Of a stretch of 55,930 bases of DNA, positions 1 to 8,303 are shown in pieces. Each line of letters starts with the position of its first letter. Position 1 is the first letter of the stretch. The position numbers and the translations under genes were made by a program. A model generated the notes under the pieces. It saw only the letters and a list, made by a program, of their open reading frames with translations. It made no database searches and was not told the DNA's origin. This DNA comes from Kiritimatiellia bacterium (GTDB lineage Bacteria; Verrucomicrobiota; Kiritimatiellia; RFP12; UBA1067), in NCBI GenBank assembly GCA_028686345.1, contig JAQUCE010000024.1, forward strand, positions 1 through 55,930. Direction: 5' to 3'.

Positions 1-1
1 A

Positions 2-259
2 GAGGAGGGCAGTGCTATGATGGCTGCCGACAGGAGCGGCAAAGGCAAAGCATTAAAGAATATCACCACCGCGCACTTGGATATCAAAGGTGTTGGGAGT
101 TGGAGCAAAGCAGTGGAAGCCAATGATACATGCGCGGTTTTCGAGGTGGATGTCAGGCTGGAGGGGCAGACAGAGTTGACCAGTGCTCTGCAGGATGCGG
201 CAGGGGAGGTTCTCTGCGGCGCGTATTATATCTACGTCAAGCGGCTGCTTGCATTGTAA
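2..259 (+). CDS. Sulfatase, C-terminal end (5' truncated by window edge)
   Basis: The frame is open from the first complete codon to the TAA at 257-259, so this is the tail of a gene that begins to the left. The last 60 residues follow the pattern I know from C-termini of secreted arylsulfatase-type enzymes of PVC bacteria: a beta-rich stretch (AHLDIKGVGSW, then FEVDVRLEGQTEL), an acidic turn (DAAGE), and the ending CGAYYIYVKRL. The catalytic domain with the formylglycine site would lie outside the window. An internal ATG at 17 preceded by GAGGAGG also exists, but homology appears to continue upstream of it, so I do not treat it as the start. Assignment rests on the tail alone, so confidence is moderate. 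A short palindromic repeat follows directly after the stop. Confidence 0.5.
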   Translation, partial: EEGSAMMAADRSGKGKALKNITTAHLDIKGVGSWSKAVEANDTCAVFEVDVRLEGQTELTSALQDAAGEVLCGAYYIYVKRLLAL

Positions 260-260
260 T

Positions 261-312
261 AGTCGCTTAGGCGACTTGAAGAAAACAATTAATTGTTGTT
301 TCCAAAAAGTTG
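261..312. repeat. Short double-palindrome repeat after a stop codon (family C)
   Basis: AGTCGCTTAGGCGACT (6-bp arms) is followed by the perfect palindrome AACAATTAATTGTT and then CCAAAAAGTTG. The same block follows the stop codon at 21630 directly, is present inverted at 18004-18060, and is partly present at 34850-34885. Two of the four copies begin within a few bases of a stop codon of a secreted-protein gene, so it may work as a transcript end or a REP-like element. Confidence 0.6.
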
Positions 313-344
313 TCTGTCGGGCCTTATTGCGGCTTGTTTAGCAA

Positions 345-432
345 TCATCCACCGCATAGCGGACGACTTCCTGCTCCGCGTCTTGTCAAATGGAGTGAGC
401 GCGGAAGGAGGTTAGTCGCTATGCGGCTGACT
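345..432. repeat. Dispersed repeat, 'CCGCATAGCG' family (family D)
   Basis: The block contains CCGCATAGCGGACGACTTCC, then a spacer with TCTTGTCAA, GCGCGGAAGGAGGT and TCGCTATGCGGCTGAC. A near copy lies at 31200-31345 and a partial copy at 21990-22085. The two ends are complementary (CCGCATAGCG against CGCTATGCGG), so the element can fold into a long hairpin. No open reading frame in it looks real. Confidence 0.6.
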
Positions 433-620
433 ATGCCGCGCACCTGATGGCTCGGATGCCGGCCGCAGTTGCCCGCGACTTTCTTGCTTCGCGCCTACCG
501 TGCGACCTGCAAGCTTCATCACAGTGGAAACGTGTAGGGTTGGCTCTCTGAGCCAAACAAAGATAATGAAACCCTTTGACGTGCCTTTGGCAAACAACCG
601 CCCGGCAACCGCTTATTGCT

Positions 621-693
621 TCTGAGAAGCAACTCTACACCCCAGGGCGCGCTTTTCACGAGCCTGTAGCAGTATGCCGCTCGTAGAGCGGCC
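621..693. repeat. REP-like hairpin repeat, partial copy
   Basis: GAAGCAACTCTACACCCCAG, then CGCTTTTCACGAGCCTG and the hairpin GCCGCTCGTAGAGCGGC. This block recurs at 7659, 11962 and 34887, and its hairpin also recurs at 9600. It lies in a 670-bp stretch (260-932) that holds only repeats and no gene that I can support. Confidence 0.6.
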
Positions 694-696
694 ACA

Positions 697-735
697 GGAA
701 ACTGTTGTTTGATTAGGATTGAGGTAAGGATACTA
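697..735. repeat. Hexamer-type repeat TTTGATTAGGATTGAGG, partial
   Basis: This is a partial copy of the inverted hexamer family seen complete at 9833-9886 and 31427-31485 (GATTAGGATTATGATTAGGA). It is followed by ACTAAACTCC, which also occurs in the decayed region near 31655. Confidence 0.4.
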
Positions 736-844
736 AACTCCAACAGCCAAAAGGCCGGACAACAAACCTTACGGGGCGGCTGTTTGTTGTTCACGCTTCC
801 CTGTACAACGTAAAAGCGAAGCTCGAAGCGTTCGGGCGTAGCTA

Positions 845-900
845 TTGCAAAGCCTGAAGCCGGAAGCGTGCTCTTTGTTCTCTGGCTGGTTGTTGAGAGG
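845..900. repeat. Dispersed repeat GCCTGAAGCCGGAAGCGTGC (family G)
   Basis: About 54 bp here match, in inverted orientation, the sequence at 32545-32605 (GCACGCTTCCGGCTTCAGGC followed by the equivalent of TGGCCGGTTATTGAGAAG), at roughly 80% identity by eye. Nothing coding is apparent. Confidence 0.5.
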
Positions 901-932
901 CCTTTGTTAAATGGATCAATGGCACTCCCCGT

Positions 933-3900
933 TCAACTGCCAAGGTTATAGCCTGTCACGCTGTGCGGTGCCATTTCGAACTCCAGTATCCCTTTTGTTT
1001 TAACCATTGGCTCAGCATGGTCGAGTGTGATTCGCTGTGCTTTCCAGGTTTTTCTGTGTTTCAATTGCGGTTGTTTGGTAAGGTCAATGCGTATCTTCTG
1101 CGGTTGGCTGGTAACATTAACCAAAAAGCACGCCTCCCGTCCATCCTGTGCCCGCCAAACAGTTCCCATAGTAATCGGCAGGTTGGCACTGTGCGCGGTA
1201 CTACGATGCCAGATATGCGGTGCTGAGGGCACTTCGCCTCCGATTTTAAGGTCATCCAGGAGCTGACCATAGAGCATGAAATCTCTGGCCGCAGCGCGGT
1301 ATCGACACAACTCATATTGAAACCTCTGCTTTTCTCGGTGGTTTTCCTCTAAGATCCAACTGCTGTTCCACCCGAGTTGACAGCCCCACAGAAAATCTCT
1401 TCCCTGGGCCGCACAGAAAGCATCCAGGGTGTCGGCCGCTGACTGAGGTGAGCTGAAGTAGATGGTGTAGCCGGAGTAAACTGCGGGGAGCAGCGGGATG
1501 TCAGCTGCATGGCGCGGATTCCAGGTTAAATAGGCATCAATGTTATCCATGTACGGCTCAGCTGTGTTCTCGGTGGTCAGTGAGACACCGTGCTTTACGC
1601 AATACTCCTTGACGGGCGTCAGCATGGCGCGATAGCCATCCACCCAGTGGTGCCCTCCGCCCAGGGGGTGTCCATGCGTTGGATCATAACAGAGTGCAGG
1701 CTTAGCAGCGCCGATCTGATCAAGGTAGATGGAGTTAACCTTGACCTCATCCACCAGCTGTTGGCAGATCCCTGCCACACGAATCTGCCAGAGCGTTGTA
1801 AAGGGGCACATTGGAACCAGGTTGCGGGAGTTGACTCCGTAATGCTCCACATAGATCGCCCCGGAGGGTTGTTTACAGGCTGCCGGAGTTGCCGACTCAA
1901 AGCTGTCAATATCCTGATCCCATAGCCGGCCATTGATGTAGGGCATAATCACCTGACCATTACCCACCATCTTTCGGGTTGCCTCAGCCACCCCCGGTTT
2001 AGCGGGAAAGTACTCAGGGTAGCTGTGGTCAAAGGGGATCTCATGCCAGTTGTACCAGTGCGTGCCGATGGTAAGGTCTGGGAAAAGTTCCGCTGCCCTC
2101 TGCATGGTGTTCTCTACACTCTCACTCCCGCCGCTGGTGATCATCCAGAACGAGAGTTCCTGCAAGTTCTGTGGGTAATCCTGCCGCTGCCTGATCGCCC
2201 CTTTGGCTGTCCACCTCTGCTTCAGCGCCCACTTGCGGTAGCGCCGGGCCATCTCCCACCACGTGCCGTTGTAGGCGGCAATCACAACCGGGTATTCCGG
2301 AGCTCCGGCATTGCCAGGCACACCGGCATTTGGGGCTGGATGGATGATGCTCACGTCCTGCGACTGGTTTACCACAAACGACTTTGCCGAGGCTGTGCTG
2401 TCATGTGCAGCAATGTAGAGTCCGGCAGACCCTTGCTGATAGGCCATGCACTGGAGCGGGCAGCTGGCCGAGGGATAAGGAATATTCAAGGTGCCGTCAA
2501 AGCGCTTGTATAGCGAGCCGCCCCAGTTGCCGGTGGGCGCAACAAGGTCGCCGCGGCCAGACTTGGCCATTGAGAGCAGGAGTGGGTAATGGCTCTCCCA
2601 CAGCCCGTAAACTTGGCTGCGGTTTTTTACCTTAATCCGCCAATCACTCTCGCCTGTTGCTGGATCTAGCGTCACCTGCGCGGTCACATCCACAACAGCA
2701 GGTTCGCCTGGCAGGTCAAGCCCTTCCCAAGTGAAGATCAGCTCGCCGCGTTTTTTATTGACGTGGCGCTGTTTGGCAGGCGCATGGTTGTCGATTGTCA
2801 CCGACTCTGGCACCCCGTTGGTATTGGTTACGCCCTTGAAAATCAACCGCCAAAAGCCGGCCTGCGCATCATGCGGATTGACAAAGCGTGCGGCCTCTTC
2901 CATTGAGTTGACAATTCCAATGCAATCAAAACCCTGCTCAGCCGCGGCAAAGGCGATTTTAAACGCGCGGTTTTCAAGGGTATGCGCGCCTGTCACAGGG
3001 GGCTGGTCAACCGGGAGGGTTGGTTTGCCATCCTTAATAAAAGTGATCTCAGGTTGATGCTCCGGGCCCAGCCACGCATTGTAGTCAACCCCGTCTGATC
3101 CTGGACCAAGATAGAGGCTGCCACGGAAACGGAGAGCTCCGCGCTCCCAGGAGCTCACATCGCTGCGGATGTAATATACAAACTCATTTGAGGCATCCCA
3201 GGCAGTCACATTTCTAAACCCGGCGCCGCAGCTGTTAACACCGTCATTCAGCACTGCCCAGTTAGCGCCGTGCAGGGAAGCACTCTTTTCGCCCGCGGCT
3301 TTTAACGCTGTTTTTTTCAGGGGAGCGCCTGTTACCATCGCTGTGTAAGGACCCGGCTTAGCGCGCGAGAGATGCATAAAATGGACCTCACTCCACACCC
3401 GGTCGTCATTGCGGCGAAAGTGCGCTGTGACCTCGATCACTGGAGAAAAGGCAGTGTAAATATAGCGGTAAGTCACCTGTGGACGATCAGTTGCCTCAGC
3501 GCCATCGCGACCAAACCCGGTGGTTGTTTCGACCACCGCGCGCAATGGGGATTGGAAGAGAAGCTTGCTCTGCGCGCCTTCGCAATCTTTCGCGCAATAC
3601 TGCTCAAGCCCGCCTTGCGCTCCGCGGCAGACGATTCGGTCCAGAAAGAATAGCTCTTTGTCCATGACTCCGGAACGGGCATAGGTGATATCTTGCGGAA
3701 AGCCACCGCCGCCCTGCCGCGGCTGCCATAACCTGTAGTCGGCATTGGCAATCGTAATTTTTTTATCATCCCGGGTCAGCTGCAACCCGCCGCCTAGTAC
3801 GGCAAACGCTCCCTTGGGCGCCAGTTTAAAAGAGCGCTTTTGATATGGCACTGTTGCCCCTCCCATCAGCCAGACCAGCATCGGATGTTCCGCGCTGGAA

Positions 3901-4112
3901 TCAACCACGCAGGGCACCGGCTGCTCCGCGCCTGCTTTGGTGACTTCGACCAGCGTGTGCTTTTTCAACAGCTCCACCCACTGCTGGTTGACCTCATGGC
4001 TGACAACCAGGTCACTGCGAGTATAGCCAGTGTTGCGCACCTCGATCCGCCACTCAGCAGCGCGCACATATGCAGCTAAGGCCAACAGCAAACCAAGTAC
4101 GATTTTTTTCAT
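933..4112 (-). CDS. Secreted DUF6259-type glycosidase-like protein
   Basis: The 1059-residue product starts with a clear signal peptide (MKKIVLGLLLALAAYVRAA), so it is probably exported. Residues about 20-560 look like beta-sandwich modules. The second half has the pattern of the DUF6259 barrel seen in Kiritimatiellota and other PVC genomes: WYNWHEIPFDHSYPEYFP near residue 640, SIYLDQIGAAKP near 797, and TTENTAEPYMDN near 847. The acidic residues in YLDQI and TTENTAE sit where catalytic acids are found in TIM-barrel glycosidases, but the substrate is unknown. The gene is full length. It ends just downstream of a LamG-domain gene on the same strand (6-bp gap), so the two are probably co-transcribed. 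With the PL11 lyase and sulfatases nearby, I infer a role in polysaccharide breakdown. Confidence 0.75.
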   Translation of the reverse strand: MKKIVLGLLLALAAYVRAAEWRIEVRNTGYTRSDLVVSHEVNQQWVELLKKHTLVEVTKAGAEQPVPCVVDSSAEHPMLVWLMGGATVPYQKRSFKLAPKGAFAVLGGGLQLTRDDKKITIANADYRLWQPRQGGGGFPQDITYARSGVMDKELFFLDRIVCRGAQGGLEQYCAKDCEGAQSKLLFQSPLRAVVETTTGFGRDGAEATDRPQVTYRYIYTAFSPVIEVTAHFRRNDDRVWSEVHFMHLSRAKPGPYTAMVTGAPLKKTALKAAGEKSASLHGANWAVLNDGVNSCGAGFRNVTAWDASNEFVYYIRSDVSSWERGALRFRGSLYLGPGSDGVDYNAWLGPEHQPEITFIKDGKPTLPVDQPPVTGAHTLENRAFKIAFAAAEQGFDCIGIVNSMEEAARFVNPHDAQAGFWRLIFKGVTNTNGVPESVTIDNHAPAKQRHVNKKRGELIFTWEGLDLPGEPAVVDVTAQVTLDPATGESDWRIKVKNRSQVYGLWESHYPLLLSMAKSGRGDLVAPTGNWGGSLYKRFDGTLNIPYPSASCPLQCMAYQQGSAGLYIAAHDSTASAKSFVVNQSQDVSIIHPAPNAGVPGNAGAPEYPVVIAAYNGTWWEMARRYRKWALKQRWTAKGAIRQRQDYPQNLQELSFWMITSGGSESVENTMQRAAELFPDLTIGTHWYNWHEIPFDHSYPEYFPAKPGVAEATRKMVGNGQVIMPYINGRLWDQDIDSFESATPAACKQPSGAIYVEHYGVNSRNLVPMCPFTTLWQIRVAGICQQLVDEVKVNSIYLDQIGAAKPALCYDPTHGHPLGGGHHWVDGYRAMLTPVKEYCVKHGVSLTTENTAEPYMDNIDAYLTWNPRHAADIPLLPAVYSGYTIYFSSPQSAADTLDAFCAAQGRDFLWGCQLGWNSSWILEENHREKQRFQYELCRYRAAARDFMLYGQLLDDLKIGGEVPSAPHIWHRSTAHSANLPITMGTVWRAQDGREACFLVNVTSQPQKIRIDLTKQPQLKHRKTWKAQRITLDHAEPMVKTKGILEFEMAPHSVTGYNLGS

Positions 4113-4118
4113 AAATCT

Positions 4119-4993
4119 TTATCGAATCAGTATGACTGTTCCGAGGGGGGCTGGCGGTCTTTCAAGATAGAGAAACTCGGTTGGGGCGAGAACGCGCTTG
4201 GTGATACGCATCTCGTCAATCCATCCATCAAAGTTTCTGTCGCCTCCGCCAATCTGAATCACGCCGGTATCAATGTACATCGGGTAGGTGGTCGTCGCTG
4301 TTCTTTTTAGCTCATAATCAATATAGAGTTTACAGGTTTTTGTAGGGTAGTGGTAGGACATGGCAACATGGTGCCAGCTACCATCGTAGATGGGTTGATA
4401 AGACCTAAACACCTGATTGGGGTTGTGATTGGTCGTCGTGACCGGATCAGTGGTGTCAAAGCGGCATCTGAAGTCTCCGTCAGACTCCACACCTATGCTC
4501 CAGCTGTAGTCTCCACCATTTGATCTTCTTTTGCCTATGATCAGTGCCCATTGGGCAGCCCGGTCAGCCTTGACAAATGCTTCGACGGTGAAGTTGGTTG
4601 GAAAGAACTCCGGAATATTAGGATCTGCAGCTGTTACAATGCTGCCGGTTTGAAAGTTTGGTGTTGCACCTGTGCCTGCATTACGGAAGTAGAGCGAGGT
4701 TGAGTTGGAGTTAACAATCGCACCTGTGACACCATCCCTGACAAGCATCTCGGTGCTGGATGGCAGATAGTTGGTGAACTGCGGCTTGACACCACCTGGC
4801 CCACTGCCGCTGGTAGTGCCGGCAACACCGTGCAGAATGTCAACATACGGGTTTGTGTAAACACTGTTTGTCAGGATATTCGCCTCTGTGCCGGCTGCGC
4901 CATCATCAAAGTTCCAGTAGCAGTAGGTTTCACCGAGGCGGGGTGCTGCCATAAACTTTGAAACAGAGCAATTGGTTTGTTGATTTTATGCAT
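4119..4993 (-). pseudogene. LamG-domain surface protein with frameshifted signal peptide
   Basis: The main open frame (from 4952 down, 277 residues) begins MAAPRLGETYCYWNFDDG and carries a concanavalin-like/LamG domain: FTVEAFVKAD, DGSWHHVAMSYHYP, LYIDYELKRT and DGWIDEMRITKRVL. It ends PLGTVILIR, the seven-residue tail shared with three other proteins in this window. No good start precedes MAAPRL. Upstream, at 4993, an ATG with GGAG about 8 nt before it begins MHKINKPIALFQSL in a different frame. This looks like the remains of a signal peptide whose hydrophobic core and reading frame were lost by a small deletion. If translated from 4952 the protein would lack an export signal. It is either a recently inactivated gene or one with a sequence error. 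The gene downstream is the DUF6259 protein. Confidence 0.65.
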
Positions 4994-5228
4994 TTTTATA
5001 CTCCTTATGTAAAAACAGAACAATAGCAAATCAGAGCTGCTTTTGCAATCAAAAGACGACACCAAAGGATGGTTGTGTAATTATAGAAATGCACAACACA
5101 TTTCCTCTCCGATTGGGGCCGGGCACTGTATGGTAGGCGGGAAGGTGTTGCTGCCCTTTATTTCTTGTCTTTTGTAACAGAAATTGAGATTATAGCTCCG
5201 AAACAAATTGCCAAAAAGGAAAAAATTT

Positions 5229-7658
5229 ATGCGCGTTACGATAGGGATGGTTTTGTTGGCAGCACTTGCGCTTGCGGGGGCTGACGATCAGAAACGAATC
5301 AGTAACCCTGGTTTTGAACAGGGTGCGGCAGATGGTAAAATTCCTGAGTGGGGTGTTTTTGCCCGCGATAAAGAGATGTTCTCCGCTTCGCTGGTTAAGG
5401 ATGCGGCTGTCGGGGACTCTGCGGTGCGTATTGTCCATAAGGGCGAGCGCGACTGGGCTCTATCCAACTCTCTTCGGACAGCGGTTAAGGCCGGGCAGTT
5501 TTTTGAGATAATGTGTTATATGAAGCGCGTGAGCGGGAAAGGCAGTGCCCGTTTGTCAGTGGTGGGATATGCAGGTGAAAAGCTGGTTAACTGGTCGATC
5601 GGTGCCTCTGCCAACGCAAATAAAGAGAGCTGGAGTTTGTACCGCGGGGTTTTCGAAGTGCCGGAGTGGGTTGACACAATCTATCTGCGCTATGTGGGTT
5701 CAGGAGAGATTGACCTGCTGGTGGATGAGGCGCAGCTGTTGGTGCGCGATAAAATGGAGTGGCCGAAAGGGGGCCCCAAGGTCAACGGCTGGGCCAGGGA
5801 GCGCCGCTATGAAAAAATGGGGCGCGGCGTGGTTGCGCTGGAGTGTGACGAGGGGGTCTATGTTGGCTGGCGTCTGCTGCAGGAGGATCAAGCGCAAATC
5901 GGTTTTGATGTCTATCGCGAACTGAATGGCAAGCGTGTTAAATGTAACAGAGAGCCGGTGGTGAAAACAACGGATTTTATTGATCGCGACGGAGCGGATC
6001 TCAATGCAGTTTATTCGGTTGAGCCAGCTGATGGGTTTAAAGCACCCGCCGGCAGTGCATCTGTGGTGTTGGCTAGCAAAGATGGGGAGTCATATATCGC
6101 CATACCTATCTCTGACAGGGAGGCTAAAGCCCACAAGCTTGGAATTGCCGACCTGAATGGCGACGGTGCCTATGACTACATTATCAAACACCCTGGCGGC
6201 AATGTTGATCCATGGTACAAATATTGGTATAAATCACCGGAGACCTATAAGATCGAGGCGCGTCTGGCAAACGGGGAGTTGTTGTGGATCAAGGATCTTG
6301 GTTGGAATATTGAACGCGGCACCTGGTACTCCCCGCTAGTGGTGGCGGATCTGGATGGAGATGGCTGTGCTGAGGTGGCGGCCAAGATTGGTCCTGAAAA
6401 AGATATGCGTGATGAAGAGGGCAAGGTGCAGAGCGGCGAAGAGTGGGTGGCTGTCTTCAACGGCCTGACCGGCGAAGAGATTGCCCGGGCCCCCTGGCCG
6501 GATCGGAGTGAATTTGACAGCTATAATCTTGCCTCCCGCAATCAGATTGCAGTTGCCTATCTGGATGGAAAAACCCCCTGTTTGATCACTATGCGTGGTA
6601 CCTACGGGTTGATGATGGTCGAAGCATGGATGCTCGAAAACAATAAACTTAAAGAGCTGTGGAAGTTCACCAACAAGGAGCTTGGGGGGGGGCCTGCCTG
6701 GGGGCAGGGGGCGCATAGCTGTCTCTGCGCTGATCTGGATCAGGATGGACGGGATGAGATCATTCTTGGCTCTCTGGCACTGGATGACGATGGCTCGATC
6801 TTATGGACAACCGGCAAGGGGCATCCCGATGCGCACTACTATGGCGATATTGACCCCAAACACCCCGGTATGGAGATTGCGTACATTATCGAGACACGTC
6901 AACATCAAAGCGGCGGTCTAAATTTGATTGATGCCAAAAGCGGTAAATTCCTATGGCAGCTGCAGGAGGCCACCAGGCATGTGCACAGTCGTGGTATTTG
7001 CTCTGACATTGATGTTATGCACCTGGGCATGGAGATATACGGCGCTGATGCAGATGAGCACAAACTTACAGAGAATCGCTGGCTGATGGCAGCCGATGGA
7101 ACGATCATCCGTCAGGGTAAAGATGTTAACTTTAAATTCGGAGTGCCCTGCGCCTGGTGGGATGCCGACCTGCAGCGTGAGATACTGCAGGGCAATAAGA
7201 TGTTTGACTACGATGGCGGCCCTGCCAGTGCTGCGATTAACGGCAGCATAATGCAGGTGGCTGATGTGATCGGCGACTGGCGCGAAGAGATTATCTGCAC
7301 GGTGCAGGGCGAGGTGCGTATCTATACCACCCGTATTCCTGCCATGGACCGGCGCCTCTGTCTGATGCAGGATAATGCCTACCGCATGCGTGTGACGATG
7401 AATACAATGGGTTATGAGCAGACCCCGACCCTCTCCTACCTTCCGGCAGCTGAATCACTGAATGTAAATCTGACGGTAATCAAAGAGGGTGGCAAAGAGA
7501 TCTGCCGTGTGGTTGTTCAGGCAGCCCAGGATAAAGGTTATCAGGGCGAGGTCAAACTACAACCACCGCATGGTAAAAAGATTGAGCCCAAGAGCCTCGA
7601 GGTGGATCTCAAACCCGGAGAGATGCTGATTAAAAAATATCCGGTGATTGCGTCATAG
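5229..7658 (+). CDS. Rhamnogalacturonan lyase, PL11 family, secreted
   Basis: The 809-residue product is a polysaccharide lyase of the YesW/YesX type, which cleaves the rhamnogalacturonan I backbone of pectin by beta-elimination. The start is the ATG at 5229, with AAGGA 8 nt upstream and the signal peptide MRVTIGMVLLAALALAGA; an in-frame TTG at 5208 lacks such support. Residues about 20-180 form a jelly-roll/CBM-like module (NPGFEQGAADGKIPEWG). The beta-propeller that follows has calcium-binding-like DxDxDG loops: IADLNGDGAYDY near 305, VADLDGDGCAEVAAK near 374, and LCADLDQDGRDEI near 500. HVHSRGICSDID and GVPCAWWDADLQRE are typical of the family. It stands alone on this strand. Its neighbours (DUF6259 protein, sulfatases) suggest pectin or sulfated-glycan use. 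Confidence 0.9.
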   Translation: MRVTIGMVLLAALALAGADDQKRISNPGFEQGAADGKIPEWGVFARDKEMFSASLVKDAAVGDSAVRIVHKGERDWALSNSLRTAVKAGQFFEIMCYMKRVSGKGSARLSVVGYAGEKLVNWSIGASANANKESWSLYRGVFEVPEWVDTIYLRYVGSGEIDLLVDEAQLLVRDKMEWPKGGPKVNGWARERRYEKMGRGVVALECDEGVYVGWRLLQEDQAQIGFDVYRELNGKRVKCNREPVVKTTDFIDRDGADLNAVYSVEPADGFKAPAGSASVVLASKDGESYIAIPISDREAKAHKLGIADLNGDGAYDYIIKHPGGNVDPWYKYWYKSPETYKIEARLANGELLWIKDLGWNIERGTWYSPLVVADLDGDGCAEVAAKIGPEKDMRDEEGKVQSGEEWVAVFNGLTGEEIARAPWPDRSEFDSYNLASRNQIAVAYLDGKTPCLITMRGTYGLMMVEAWMLENNKLKELWKFTNKELGGGPAWGQGAHSCLCADLDQDGRDEIILGSLALDDDGSILWTTGKGHPDAHYYGDIDPKHPGMEIAYIIETRQHQSGGLNLIDAKSGKFLWQLQEATRHVHSRGICSDIDVMHLGMEIYGADADEHKLTENRWLMAADGTIIRQGKDVNFKFGVPCAWWDADLQREILQGNKMFDYDGGPASAAINGSIMQVADVIGDWREEIICTVQGEVRIYTTRIPAMDRRLCLMQDNAYRMRVTMNTMGYEQTPTLSYLPAAESLNVNLTVIKEGGKEICRVVVQAAQDKGYQGEVKLQPPHGKKIEPKSLEVDLKPGEMLIKKYPVIAS

Positions 7659-7797
7659 AAGCAACCCTGCACCCCAGGGCGCGCCTTTCACGAGACTGTC
7701 GCAGAATGCCGCTCATAAACCGGCATTGGTTGACGATGCTGTGCGGCGATGCTGGCGGACGATTGGGATCATGCGCGGATCTGGCCCCTTATCCGAA
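7659..7797. repeat. REP-like hairpin repeat
   Basis: The copy begins directly after the stop of the lyase gene: AAGCAACCCTGCACCCCAGG, CACGAGACTGTCGCAG, ATGCCGCTCATAAACCGGCA, then GACGATGCTGTGCGGCGATG and GGCGGACGATTGGGATCATG. The final piece, GCGGATCTGGCCCCTTATCC, matches 21862-21885. The right hairpin arm present in the 21706 copy is missing here. Confidence 0.65.
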
Positions 7798-7803
7798 GCC
7801 AAA

Positions 7804-8202
7804 TCACTGCCCTGCAATCGCATCGCGCAGGGCCTGCGGCGGACGCGCGGGACGCATGGTTTTAATGTCGCAGGTGGCGTGCAGGGTATAGCCTTCGGCC
7901 AGCAGTTGACCGTTGCGTCGTACCTCGCAGCGGATTTTCATGCGCACCCCTTGGAAGAACTCGCACCAGCCGGTGATTTCAAGCAGATCATCATAGGCGG
8001 CTGGGAGCAGGTAGTTGACATGCGCCTCTTTCACCGGCAGGGCGCAGCCCATGGCTTCCAGTTCTTTGTAGGAGAAGCCCATCTCCCGCAGCAGCTCGTT
8101 CCGGGAGCGCTCAAAATAGGTCAGGTAGTTGCCATAGTAGACAACCTGCATCTGATCAGTGTCAGCATACGGTACCCGATATTGAATGGTGACTTTTTTC
8201 AT
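7804..8202 (-). CDS. ybgC: Acyl-CoA thioesterase, YbgC/4-hydroxybenzoyl-CoA type
   Basis: This 132-residue hotdog-fold protein matches the YbgC family in length and motif. The active-site segment is YADTDQMQVVYYGNYLTYFE, with Asp15 as the likely catalytic acid, followed by the family's FERSRNELLRE helix. Members hydrolyse short-chain or aromatic acyl-CoA thioesters in the cytoplasm, and in proteobacteria they sit with the Tol-Pal genes. No tol or pal gene is seen here. It ends next to a REP-like repeat and begins about 100 bp from a radical SAM gene on the same strand, with octamer repeats between the two. Confidence 0.85.
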   Translation of the reverse strand: MKKVTIQYRVPYADTDQMQVVYYGNYLTYFERSRNELLREMGFSYKELEAMGCALPVKEAHVNYLLPAAYDDLLEITGWCEFFQGVRMKIRCEVRRNGQLLAEGYTLHATCDIKTMRPARPPQALRDAIAGQ

Positions 8203-8255
8203 ATTTTTTCTCTCTCTTGCAAATTGCTACGCAACCCGGGTTACAAGCTGGTTTT

Positions 8256-8295
8256 GGCCTGGTGGCCTGGTGGCCTGGTGACTTGGTGACCTGGT
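8256..8295. repeat. Octamer tandem repeat (GGCCTGGT/GACCTGGT, 5 units)
   Basis: Five contiguous 8-bp units are present: GGCCTGGT three times, then GACTTGGT and GACCTGGT. The reverse complement of the same octamer family forms short arrays at 14600-14632 and 40069-40104. Confidence 0.8.
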
Positions 8296-8303
8296 AGCAC
8301 TGC

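Noticed and set aside
7648..8289. 213-codon plus-strand frame over the thioesterase gene
   Set aside because: Lies antisense to a clear YbgC homologue and translates repeat DNA at its start.
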